A DNA stretch of 64,000 nt from Nocardia aurantia. Lineage in GTDB: Bacteria > Actinomycetota > Actinomycetes > Mycobacteriales > Mycobacteriaceae. The DNA lies in contig NZ_WEGI01000002.1 of the NCBI RefSeq assembly GCF_009604425.1, positions 639,851 to 703,850 on the forward strand, in the 5' to 3' direction. Positions 46,509 through 54,725 of this stretch are shown here, piece by piece. Under the pieces are notes generated by a model. That model was given only the letters and a program-made list of their open reading frames with translations. It was not told the origin of the DNA and did no database searches. The position numbers were made by a program, and so were the translations under genes. Position 1 is the stretch's first letter. Every line of letters begins with the position of its first letter.

Positions 46509-46631
46509 CAGGACACCTCCAGCGTCGACATGGGCCGTCTTCCCCAACGACCGTCGAGCCGGTGCGTGACACGAGCTTACTGGAGGGTCCCGAGTTACGG
46601 GTGTTACTTTTTCCTGTGTGTTCTCCGGCGC

Positions 46632-47447
46632 TCAGCCGATCTCCGCGAGTACCGCGTCACTGAACGTCGGCCATACCGCGCGGGCCCAATCGCCGAAATT
46701 CTCGTCGGTGAGTGCCACCGCCGCCACCCCGATTATCGGGTCCACCCACAGAAATGTTCCGGACTGGCCGAAATGACCAAAAGTCGCGGGTGAGTTGGCC
46801 GCTCCGGTCCAGTGCGGGGTCTTGCGATCCCGGATCTCGAAGCCCAGGCCCCAGTCGTTGGGGCGCTGGGAGCCGAAGCCCGGCAGGACACCGTTGATTC
46901 CCGGGAATTGCACACTGCGCGCGGCGTCGAGCGTCTCCGGGGTGACCAGCGCGGGATTCACCAATTCCCCGGCAAAGGCGAGCATGTCGGACAGGGCGGC
47001 GCGGCCGGCGTGCCCGGCGGAACCGGCCAGCACCGCGGATTTCATTCCGAGCGGCTCGAAAACCGCCTCGCGCAGATAATCCGGGAACGGGATTCCGGTC
47101 TGGTCGGTGACGAATTGCGCGAGCACCTCGAATCCGGAGCTGGAATAGATTCGCTTCGAACCCGGTTCGGCCAGAATCACATTGGTGTCGAAGGCCAGGC
47201 CGGAGGTGTGCGCCAGCAGGTGCCGCACGGTCGAGCCGGGCGGCCCGGCGGGCTGGTCCAGTTCGATCGCGCCCTCCTCGACCGCGATCAGAACCGCGTA
47301 CGCCACAAGCGGTTTCGTCACCGACGCGAGTGCGTAGACCCGCGCGTCGTCCCCCTCGGTGGCCACGATCCCCTGCGCCGTCACCACACCCGCGGCGGCG
47401 TGCCGGACCGGCCACTGCCGAATCTGCTCCAGTGCTTGCACGGCCAC
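46632..47447 (-). CDS. Beta-lactamase-fold serine hydrolase
   Basis: A 271-residue protein of the class C beta-lactamase/DD-peptidase-like esterase family. The SxxK motif is ASVTKPL near residue 42, the second motif YSSSG near 102, and the third-motif-equivalent HFGQSG near 226. There is no signal peptide, so a cytosolic esterase or peptidase-type activity is more likely than beta-lactam resistance. It begins 54 bp after the phosphotransferase gene and may be co-transcribed with it. Confidence 0.85.
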   Translation of the reverse strand: MAVQALEQIRQWPVRHAAAGVVTAQGIVATEGDDARVYALASVTKPLVAYAVLIAVEEGAIELDQPAGPPGSTVRHLLAHTSGLAFDTNVILAEPGSKRIYSSSGFEVLAQFVTDQTGIPFPDYLREAVFEPLGMKSAVLAGSAGHAGRAALSDMLAFAGELVNPALVTPETLDAARSVQFPGINGVLPGFGSQRPNDWGLGFEIRDRKTPHWTGAANSPATFGHFGQSGTFLWVDPIIGVAAVALTDENFGDWARAVWPTFSDAVLAEIG

Positions 47448-47501
47448 GAGCCTACGACCCCGCGGCCGCGCTCCCGCACACCGGTCCTCCGGCCGGAACC
47501 G

Positions 47502-48557
47502 CTACTCGATCAGACCGTTCGCCTGCTCGAACAGTTCCAGGGTGATGGCGTGCAGGAACTCGCCGACCCGCTTCGGCGCCTTGCCGGCGAAGGCGCGCGC
47601 GTGCGTGCCCTCCAGCACGATGCCGAGCTTGAAACAGGCCAGCACCGTGTACCAGGTGACGTGCCCGAGGTCGCGGTCGGAGAACCGGCCGTACTCGGCG
47701 ATCATCTCCTCGGCCGTGGGCAGCCCGCCGACCTCGCCCAGCTTCCCGAACAGTCCCGCGCCCGCGGTGCCCGGCTCGGACCGGGTGGCCAACTGCCAGC
47801 CGAGGTCCAGCAACGGATCGCCGATGGTCGACATCTCCCAGTCGACCAGGGCCGCGACCTCGGGGCGGTCGTAGTGGAACATCACGTTGGCCAGGTGGCA
47901 GTCGCCGTGCAGGATGCCCGGCGACCACTCCAGCGGACGATGCCGTTCCAGCCAGTCGCCCACGCGCCGCACACCGGGGATCTCGGGCCCCGGATAGCCG
48001 TCGTTGGCGGCGTAGGACTCGAGCTCCGACAGCCAGCGAGGCACCTGACGCTCCAGGAAACCGTCCGGCTTGCCGTAGTCGGTCAGTCCCAGGGCCACGT
48101 AGTCCACCGAGCCGAGCCGGGCGATCGCCTCCACCGCGGACAACCCCATCCGCCGGCGCAGGTCCGCGTCGGCCGCGTACAGCGGCGGCAGCTCGGTCTG
48201 CGGATTGAATCCGGTGATCGGCTCCATCAGGTAGAAGACCGCGCCCAGCACCGATTCGTCGGCGCAGGCGGCGATCACCCGGGGCGCGCGGACGTCGGTG
48301 CCGGCCAGCGCGCCGAGCAGCCGCGCCTCCCGGCGGATCACGTCGTTGCTCTTGGGCCGCAAGTGTTTCGGGCCGCGGCGCAGCACATAGTCACGGCCGC
48401 CGCGACGGAACCGGAGCATCACGTTCTGGGTGCCGCCGCCGAGCGCGACCACCTCCTCGAACTCACCCCCGGGCAGCCCCTGTTCCTCCATCCAGGACCC
48501 CACGACAGCGAAATCGACGACTTCCCGGTCGACGCCGGCCGGTTGCACCACAGTCAT
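47502..48557 (-). CDS. APH-fold phosphotransferase family protein
   Basis: A 351-residue kinase-like protein of the aminoglycoside phosphotransferase/choline kinase fold. The catalytic loop HGDCHLANVMF and the metal-binding DWEMSTIGDP are intact. The N-terminus (LGGGTQNVMLRFRRGGRDYVLRR) forms the nucleotide-binding lobe. It is most like the subgroup often linked to acyl-CoA dehydrogenases (FadE36-related or ACAD10-like), which may phosphorylate hydroxy-acids or acyl-CoA-related substrates. ATG at 48557 (MTVVQPAGVD) is preferred over upstream in-frame ATGs. Substrate unknown. Confidence 0.8.
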   Translation of the reverse strand: MTVVQPAGVDREVVDFAVVGSWMEEQGLPGGEFEEVVALGGGTQNVMLRFRRGGRDYVLRRGPKHLRPKSNDVIRREARLLGALAGTDVRAPRVIAACADESVLGAVFYLMEPITGFNPQTELPPLYAADADLRRRMGLSAVEAIARLGSVDYVALGLTDYGKPDGFLERQVPRWLSELESYAANDGYPGPEIPGVRRVGDWLERHRPLEWSPGILHGDCHLANVMFHYDRPEVAALVDWEMSTIGDPLLDLGWQLATRSEPGTAGAGLFGKLGEVGGLPTAEEMIAEYGRFSDRDLGHVTWYTVLACFKLGIVLEGTHARAFAGKAPKRVGEFLHAITLELFEQANGLIE

Positions 48558-48835
48558 GCCCACATTCTGCACCATGCCACTTCCCCAACTGAAGGCATCC
48601 GCCATCAATATGCCTGGCGGGCCGATCGGGGCCACGCGCTACGGTGAGCAGCATGCTCCCGGCACACCCTCTCGGCTCTCCGGCGACACCGCCGGACAGG
48701 GCCGGCGGGGCGGCGTCACGCCCACCGTCGGCCCAGCCGGACCGAGCGCGCCACACCCGCACAAACCGCCGGACGGCCGCACGGGCCGCATGGCCCCGCC
48801 GAGTGGCGACGCCCGGTGCGGCCGGGACGGACACG

Positions 48836-49350
48836 CCGAACCCCGGGCAATCGACCCTGGTTCCGCCACAACCGATCCGGATGCGGTCCACTGGCGGACT
48901 TCCCTGCCCGTGGGCGCCCCGGGCGGGCGGGACAAGCACGCCGGACACCGGACAACCGACTTCCGTTCCGCCACAACCGGTCCGGGCGGAGTCCGCCGGA
49001 GGACTTCCATGCCCGCCGACGCCCGGAGCGGGCAGGACAGGCACGCCGGACACCGGACAACCGACTTCGGTTCCACCACAACCGGTCCGGGCGGAGTCCG
49101 CCGGAGGACTTCCATGCCCGCCGACGCCCGGAGCGGGCAGGACAGGCACGCCGGACACCGGACAACCGACTTCGGTTCCACCACAACCGGTCCGGACGGA
49201 GTCCACCGGAGGACTTCCATGCCCGCCGACGCCCGGAGCGGGCAGGACAGACACGCCGGACACCGGACAACCGACTTCGGTTCCACCACAACCGGTCCGG
49301 ACGGAGCCTGCCGGCGCACTTCCCTGCCCGGCGGCGTCCGGTGCACCGAA
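48836..49350. repeat. 105-bp tandem repeat array, about five units
   Basis: The landmark CCGGACACCGGACAACCGAC recurs at 48941, 49046, 49151 and 49256, exactly 105 bp apart; a diverged unit starts at 48836. Units 2-4 are nearly identical and the last decays near 49350. Because 105 is a multiple of three, all six frames run open through most of the array. One plus frame (from 48644) encodes a 35-residue Pro/Thr/Gly repeat and stops at 49411 overlapping the PabA ATG. Another is in frame with pabAB. Whether the array is translated cannot be decided. It fills most of the 850-bp gap 48558-49407. Confidence 0.9.
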
Positions 49351-49407
49351 CCGACTCGTAGCACCGGCTTTTCGCGCCAGTACGGCCGACCGCCGGGCAG
49401 GTGTCCG

Positions 49408-52400
49408 ATGAGCGGCGACCGGCGGCGGATCCGCACATTGCTGGTGGACAACTACGACTCGTTCACCTACAACCTTTTTCAGCTGATCGGCATCGTCAAC
49501 TGCTGTCCTCCCACCGTGATCCGCAACGACGAGCTGGACCCGACCGTGCTCGATCTGTCCGGTTTCGACAACATCGTGATCTCGCCCGGACCCGGACGAC
49601 CCGATGTGGCACGGGATTTCGGCCTCTCCCGCTACTTGGTCGACCATGCCGAACTACCGCTGCTCGGTGTCTGCCTCGGGCATCAGGGGATCGTGCTCGG
49701 CGCAGGCGGCGCGGTCGTCGCCGCCCCGGCGCCCCGGCACGGCTTCCCGGACCGCATCCACCACGATGGACGAGACCTCTTCGAGGACCTACCGGACGGT
49801 TTCACCGCGGTCCGCTATCACTCGCTGTGCGCTGCCACCCCGCTGCCCGAGGCGCTGGAGGCGACCGCGACCGCATCCGACGGAGTGGTCATGGGCATCC
49901 GGCACCGTACTCGTCCGCAATGGGGCGTGCAGTTCCATCCGGAGTCGGTGTCCAGCGAGCACGGCGCGGCTCTGCTGCGCAATTTCGCCCGGTTGACCGA
50001 GCGTTTCACCGCCGAACCGGCGACGTCGGCCCCGGCCACCACGCGATCGCGACGACGAATCGGCCCCCGCGAACCGTGCACACCCCGCACCGCCCCCCGG
50101 CACGAGCAGCCCGGGGCCGGATCGGGCGAACCAGCCACTACTGGGCCGGGCGAACCCCCCACTACCGCACCGCACGATCCGCGCAGAGCCGCACCGGGCG
50201 AATCACGCAGGGCCGCACCGCACGATTCGCGCAGGGCCGCTCCGGGCGAATCGTCCACGGCCACAACGGGTGAACCGGCCACCGCCACAACCGACAAGCC
50301 AGTCACCGCCAGAACCGGTGAACCAGCCACCGGCGGATCTCGCGAGTCGAACGAGGCCGGATCGGGTGAACCGGCCATTACCTGGCCGGGCGAACCTCCC
50401 GCTACCGCACCGCACAATCCGCGCAGAGCCGGACCGGGTGAATGGTTCACGGCCACAACGGGTGAACCGGCCACGGCCACCACCGGTCAGCCAGCCACCG
50501 CCACAACCGGCGAACCAGCCACCGCCACCACCGGTCAGCCAGCCACCGCCAGAACCGGTGAACCAGCCACCGGCGGATCTCGCGAGTCGAACGGGGCCGG
50601 ATCAGGTGAGCCGGCCACTACCGGGCCGGGCGAACCCCCCGTTACGGCACCGCACGATCCGCACAGAGCCACACCGGGCGAATCGTCCACGGCCACAACG
50701 GGTGAACCGGCCACCGCCACAACGGGTGAACCGGCCACCGCCAGAACCGGTGAATCCGCCACCGGCGGAACTCGCGAGCCGAACGGGGCCGGATCGGGGC
50801 AGCGTGACGACCTCGTGCACTGTGTGCTCGTGGCACCGGCCGACGGCGCGGCGCCGCCCGGGGGGCGGCCGATCCGCCTGTTCGATGTGTTGCATGAGGT
50901 TGTCGACCACACCGTGGACGCCGAGGAGGCTTTCGCCCGGCAGCACGAGCAGGCGGATACCGCCTTCTGGCTGGACAGCGCGCTGACCGAAGCCGGTGCG
51001 GGCCGGTTCTCCTATCTCGGTGATGCGGATGGACCGGCCGCCGAGGTGGTGCGGTATCGCGTCGGCGAAGGCTTCGTTCGAGTGGATACCCCGGCCGGTG
51101 AGCGATCCGTACCGGGCACCGTACTCGACTATCTGGCCGTCGAACTGGTTCGGCGCCGGATCGAATTCCCGGACGTACCTTTCGATTTCGTCGGCGGCTA
51201 CGTCGGCTACCTTGGCTACGAGGTGAAGGCCGACTGTGGCGCGTCGGCCGCGCACCGCTCCCCCACCCCGGATGCCGTGTGGGTATTCGCCGATCGGCTC
51301 GTGGTCGTGGACCACCACGAGGCGCGCACCCATCTGATCGCGCTGTGCGAACCGGAAAGCGCTGTTGCACAAGAGGAATGGATGGCCGTCACCCGAAGCA
51401 TTCTCGAGTCGACCACTTGCCCGCCGGACCGGCCGCGGTCGTCGGCCGCCGACACCAAGGGTTCGCCGGGCCGCACACAATCAGCCGCCGACACCGAGCC
51501 TTCGCCAGGCCGCACACAATCAGCCGCCGACACCGAGCCTTCGCCAGGCCGGGCAAAGTCGGCCGCTCCCGGCGGAGCCGCCGGGACCGACGAAACCGCT
51601 ACGCAGACAGGCGGTTTGCGCGGATCGGAGGAGAAAGTTTCGGGTGCGGCGAGCGATTCGGCACCGGTGGAGTCGATCCCGTGTTTCCGGCGGGCCGATC
51701 CGCTGTTCGCGGAGACGGCAACCCGCGATCCGGGGCCGGACCCGACTGGCCTGCCCGCGGGTCGTGGGGGTGCTGCGGTGACTGCTCCGGCGATCGAGCG
51801 GGCGGGGACGGATTTCACGACCGGCATCGGCGCAGGCGACCTCGCGGCGTTGGCGGCGGGACTGAGCCGGGGGCGGGACCGGTATCTCGCCGATATCGCC
51901 GATATCCGGGCGGCGCTGCGGGCCGGCGAAACCTACGAGGTCACCCTCACCGACCAGGTGGCCGTCGCGGACCCGGCGGCGGACCCGGCGTCCGATCTGG
52001 CGGTGTACCGCGCGCTGCGGCGATCCAATCCGGCGCCGTACGCGGCGTTCCTGCGATTCGGGGAGACCGTCGTGGCGTGTTCCTCGCCGGAGCGGTTCCT
52101 GAAGATCACCCGGGACCGCAGCGTGGAGAGCAAGCCGATCAAGGGGACCGCGCCGCGCGGGCGGGAGCCCGCGACCGACGAGAACCTGCGGCGCGCATTG
52201 GAACTCGACCCCAAGACGCGGGCCGAGAACCTCATGATCGTGGATCTGCTGCGCAACGATCTGGGGCGGGTGTGCGAGCTCGGCAGCGTGTACGTGCCGG
52301 AGCTGATGGCGGTCGAGACGTACGCCACCCTGCATCAACTGGTGTCGACGGTGCGCGGGCGGTTGCGGCCGGAGGTGAGCGTGATCGACTGTGTGCGTGC

Positions 52401-52755
52401 GTGTTTCCCGGGCGGCTCGATGACCGGCGCGCCGAAGCTGCGCACCACGGAGATCATCGACGGGCTGGAAACCGAAGCGCGCGGGGTCTATTCGGGCACC
52501 CTCGGCTTCCTCGGGCTCGGGGGTACCGCCGACCTGAACATCGTCATCCGCACCGCGGTCCGGCACCAGGGCCGCTGGCGGATCGGGGCAGGCGGTGCGA
52601 TCGTGCTGGATTCCGACGCGGCTGCCGAATTCGACGAGATGGTCCTCAAGGCCGCGGCGCCGGTACGCGCGGTGCGGGGTCAGGTCAGCCAGGCGCCGAC
52701 CGGGGGCGGGATCCAGCCGGGGTCGCGGCCGAACCAGCCCGCCAGCCGGTCGTAG
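49408..52755 (+). CDS. pabAB: Fused aminodeoxychorismate synthase PabA-PabB with repeat-rich linkers
   Basis: From ATG 49408 the protein has 1115 residues. The glutamine amidotransferase part (8-205) has LLVDNYDSFTYN, Cys89 in GVCLGHQG and His177/Glu179 in GVQFHPES. A low-complexity linker of about 260 residues (207-467) follows. The PabB part has FVGGYVGYLGYEVK, a second linker with 13-residue repeats (about 670-790), and the chorismate-binding core PIKGTAPRGRE, LRNDLGRVCE and GGSMTGAPKLRT. It makes 4-amino-4-deoxychorismate for folate from chorismate and glutamine. The normal fused enzyme is about 700 residues, so repeats account for the excess. The frame stays open upstream to 48430, so a longer N-terminus including the 105-bp repeats is possible. 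The 3' end overlaps a convergent gene by 76 bp. Confidence 0.9.
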   Translation: MSGDRRRIRTLLVDNYDSFTYNLFQLIGIVNCCPPTVIRNDELDPTVLDLSGFDNIVISPGPGRPDVARDFGLSRYLVDHAELPLLGVCLGHQGIVLGAGGAVVAAPAPRHGFPDRIHHDGRDLFEDLPDGFTAVRYHSLCAATPLPEALEATATASDGVVMGIRHRTRPQWGVQFHPESVSSEHGAALLRNFARLTERFTAEPATSAPATTRSRRRIGPREPCTPRTAPRHEQPGAGSGEPATTGPGEPPTTAPHDPRRAAPGESRRAAPHDSRRAAPGESSTATTGEPATATTDKPVTARTGEPATGGSRESNEAGSGEPAITWPGEPPATAPHNPRRAGPGEWFTATTGEPATATTGQPATATTGEPATATTGQPATARTGEPATGGSRESNGAGSGEPATTGPGEPPVTAPHDPHRATPGESSTATTGEPATATTGEPATARTGESATGGTREPNGAGSGQRDDLVHCVLVAPADGAAPPGGRPIRLFDVLHEVVDHTVDAEEAFARQHEQADTAFWLDSALTEAGAGRFSYLGDADGPAAEVVRYRVGEGFVRVDTPAGERSVPGTVLDYLAVELVRRRIEFPDVPFDFVGGYVGYLGYEVKADCGASAAHRSPTPDAVWVFADRLVVVDHHEARTHLIALCEPESAVAQEEWMAVTRSILESTTCPPDRPRSSAADTKGSPGRTQSAADTEPSPGRTQSAADTEPSPGRAKSAAPGGAAGTDETATQTGGLRGSEEKVSGAASDSAPVESIPCFRRADPLFAETATRDPGPDPTGLPAGRGGAAVTAPAIERAGTDFTTGIGAGDLAALAAGLSRGRDRYLADIADIRAALRAGETYEVTLTDQVAVADPAADPASDLAVYRALRRSNPAPYAAFLRFGETVVACSSPERFLKITRDRSVESKPIKGTAPRGREPATDENLRRALELDPKTRAENLMIVDLLRNDLGRVCELGSVYVPELMAVETYATLHQLVSTVRGRLRPEVSVIDCVRACFPGGSMTGAPKLRTTEIIDGLETEARGVYSGTLGFLGLGGTADLNIVIRTAVRHQGRWRIGAGGAIVLDSDAAAEFDEMVLKAAAPVRAVRGQVSQAPTGGGIQPGSRPNQPASRS
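50104..50800 (+). repeat. Nested tandem repeats encoding the PabA-PabB linker
   Basis: A 24-bp unit coding for TTGEPATA (variants TTGQPATA, TTDKPVTA, ARTGEPATG) occurs in runs. The runs sit inside a larger unit that also includes SRESNGAGSGEPATTGPGEP and APHDPRRAAPGES-like segments, present about three times. All changes keep the reading frame, so copy number can vary without breaking the enzyme. Confidence 0.85.
51425..51557 (+). repeat. 39-bp tandem repeat inside the PabB part
   Basis: A 39-bp unit coding for RTQSAADTEPSPG occurs twice perfectly, with diverged copies on each side (RSSAADTKGSPG and the RAKSAAPGG end). It lies in the loop between the N-terminal PabB region and the chorismate-binding core. 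Confidence 0.85.
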
Positions 52756-53291
52756 GCGGGCGCCGCCGCGTCGACGGACACCTCCACTCCGAAAGGCTTT
52801 CCCGGACCGCGGTATTCGGGGCGGAGCAGTTGCTTCGACCAGGCCAATCCGTGCTCGGCGAGGGCGTCGTCGAGGATCACCCGCGCGCCGGTGGCCTGCG
52901 CGAGATCCCAGGTGTGCACGGCGGATTCGGTGATCTGCTGGTCGAGCCGGCCACGCAGTGGCGCGGTGCTGCCGCCGGGTCCGGGTACCGGGCGATTGAG
53001 GTCGGCGGCGCGCCAGACCTTCAGCAGTTCCTCGGAACCGACCCGGAACTGCACGAGCCGGTCGGCGCCGAGCGGGGCCGCGGGGACCGCGCGGCCGGGC
53101 GTCTCGCCGCGCGCGGCGGCCGTGAAATCGCGCAGGTCCTGTCCGATGACGTGGGTGAGCAGATCGCGGACGGACCATTCGGCGCAGGGGGTGGGCAGTT
53201 CGTCCTGATCGTCGCGCTCGATGGCGATCACCGCCGCCAGCTGGGTGAGCGCGCGCTCCAACAGTCCGAGGGTCGCATCGGTCTCCGCCAC
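52680..53291 (-). CDS. DinB-like/maleylpyruvate isomerase-type protein (TIGR03086 family)
   Basis: A 203-residue four-helix-bundle protein. LLERALTQLAAVIAIERDDQ, the metal-ligand region TPCAEWSVRDLLTHVIGQD and later VHTWDLAQATG place it in the actinobacterial TIGR03086/DinB_2 family, which is related to mycothiol-dependent enzymes. Metal ligands would be the histidines in LTHVIGQD and VHTWDLA. The start GTG at 53291 (VAETDATLGLL) is preferred; the upstream open frame is antisense to the methyltransferase. Function unknown; mycothiol S-transferase-like activity is possible. Confidence 0.75.
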   Translation of the reverse strand: MAETDATLGLLERALTQLAAVIAIERDDQDELPTPCAEWSVRDLLTHVIGQDLRDFTAAARGETPGRAVPAAPLGADRLVQFRVGSEELLKVWRAADLNRPVPGPGGSTAPLRGRLDQQITESAVHTWDLAQATGARVILDDALAEHGLAWSKQLLRPEYRGPGKPFGVEVSVDAAAPAYDRLAGWFGRDPGWIPPPVGAWLT

Positions 53292-53419
53292 CCCACGATT
53301 GTGCCCCTGCGGCCGCGGGGCGCCCGGACCTCCGGAGCCGATTACTGCACAACAAGACGGAAATGAGACGCATTCGTGATCTCGGCGCCCGGCCCGTGCC
53401 CGGCGCCTACCATGGGTCG

Positions 53420-54232
53420 GTGACCATCGATCCGCTGCTGACGAACCGGCAGAACTGGGATGCTCGCGCCCCCATTCACGCCGCCAGTCGCTTCTACCTC
53501 GACCCCGATTCCGGCTACTGGTTCGCTCCCTTCGAATGGGAGGTGCTCGGCGACGTCCGGGACCGCGACGTGCTGCACCTGCAATGCCATCTGGGTACGG
53601 AGACGGTCGAATTCGCCCGGCGCGGCGCTCGGGCGGTGGGCCTGGACTTCTCGCCCGAGTCGGTCCGGCACGCCCGTGAATTGTCCGGCGACGCGGTGGA
53701 ATACCACTGCGCGGACGTCTACCGGGCGCGGGAGGCGCTGGGCGCGAAGCGTTTCGACATCGTCTACACCGGCAAGGGCGCGCTGTGCTACCTGCCCGAC
53801 CTGACGGCCTGGGCGCGGGTGGTGGCGGATCTGCTGCGGCCCGGCGGCCTGCTCTACATCGTGGAATTCCATCCGCTGCTGCACTCGCTCGGCCCCACAC
53901 CGCCTTCGGGCAGCGACCCGAGCGCGCTGGAGTTGCGCGACGACTACCTCGAGGGCCGCGGGGCGCAACTGCGCGACAGCACCCACACCTACACCGACGG
54001 GCCGGATCTGACGTCGGACACCACGGTCTACGAATGGCGGCACGGGCTCGGCGAGGTGGTCACCGCGCTGCTCGCCGCCGGCCTGCGCATCACCGGCCTC
54101 ACCGAGACGGATCTGCTGCCGTGGCCACGCTTTCCGCAGATGGTCCGCACGGCGGACGGATGGTGGCGGCTGCCGACCGCCGATCCGATCGTCCCGCTGC
54201 TGTACGGCCTGGCCGCCACCGCACCCGTTTGA
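53420..54232 (+). CDS. Class I SAM-dependent methyltransferase
   Basis: About 270 residues with a Rossmann-type methyltransferase core: motif I VLHLQCHLGTETVEFARRGA, the acidic end of strand 2 GLDFSPESV, motif III ADVYRAREAL and motif IV FDIVYTGKGALCYLPD. The C-terminal part is a substrate-binding cap. The GTG at 53420 (VTIDPLLTNRQNWD) is preferred because the family starts here; an upstream ATG at 53363 adds 19 atypical residues. The stop lies within the first copy of a 32-bp repeat. Substrate unknown. Confidence 0.8.
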   Translation: MTIDPLLTNRQNWDARAPIHAASRFYLDPDSGYWFAPFEWEVLGDVRDRDVLHLQCHLGTETVEFARRGARAVGLDFSPESVRHARELSGDAVEYHCADVYRAREALGAKRFDIVYTGKGALCYLPDLTAWARVVADLLRPGGLLYIVEFHPLLHSLGPTPPSGSDPSALELRDDYLEGRGAQLRDSTHTYTDGPDLTSDTTVYEWRHGLGEVVTALLAAGLRITGLTETDLLPWPRFPQMVRTADGWWRLPTADPIVPLLYGLAATAPV

Positions 54233-54308
54233 GGGTCTGCACGACCGCCACCGCACCCGTTAGAGGGTCTGCACGACCGCCATGGCGCCCGACTGAGGTC
54301 TGCACGGA
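54213..54308. repeat. 32-bp tandem repeat spanning the methyltransferase stop codon
   Basis: Three units begin at 54213, 54245 and 54277, each with CCGCCACCGCACCCGTT-like and GAGGGTCTGCAC-like parts. The first includes the final codons and TGA of the methyltransferase gene; the third has diverged. It looks like a slippage duplication of the gene's 3' end. Confidence 0.8.
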
Positions 54309-54362
54309 CCCGGGCGGCTTCGGCGCTTACCTTAAGCCTTTCGGCCGCAACACCTTTCGTGA

Positions 54363-54725
54363 TCAGCCGACGCGGTGCCCGGCCGCGCGCAGCACGTCGG
54401 CCGCCTCGTCCCGGCGATGGTCGGGCACCAGCACCAGATCGGCGTGGTAGGTCGAGGCGACGAACACCGGGATGCCCGCCTCGGCCAGCGGCGCCACCAG
54501 CGCGGCCAGCGCACCGGGATGGTCGTGCCCGCGGCCGTTGTCACCGCCGTAGAAGCCGACCCAGCGTTCCCCGTCGGCCCACGGCGGCGCCTCACGCACC
54601 ACGGTCAGCCCCTCCGGGGCACGGACCAGCGCGACCCACTCGTCGTCCTCCGGAAACGTCGCGGTGGGCAGGTGCTCGACGGCGAACGACGAGGGGACCA
54701 CCACCAGGCGCTGGGTCACGGTCAT
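54363..54725 (-). CDS. ACT domain protein
   Basis: A 120-residue protein with one complete ACT-like ligand-binding domain: DEWVALVRAPEGLTVVREAP, HDHPGALAALVAPLAEAGIP and VFVASTYHADLVLVP. Stand-alone ACT (CASTOR-like) proteins bind amino acids or similar small molecules and regulate partners. Its ATG overlaps the acyltransferase stop by 4 bp, so it is the last gene of the lipoprotein, SGNH, acyltransferase, ACT operon. A regulatory role there is conjecture. Confidence 0.8.
   Translation of the reverse strand: MTVTQRLVVVPSSFAVEHLPTATFPEDDEWVALVRAPEGLTVVREAPPWADGERWVGFYGGDNGRGHDHPGALAALVAPLAEAGIPVFVASTYHADLVLVPDHRRDEAADVLRAAGHRVG

Noticed and set aside
48836..49350. CRISPR-like regular repeats
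   Set aside because: Units are contiguous 105-bp copies without unique spacers, and no cas genes are present.
48463..49647. Long minus-strand frames through the 105-bp repeats
   Set aside because: All six frames are open because the unit is a multiple of three, so openness is not evidence of coding. They are antisense to pabA and the phosphotransferase at their ends.
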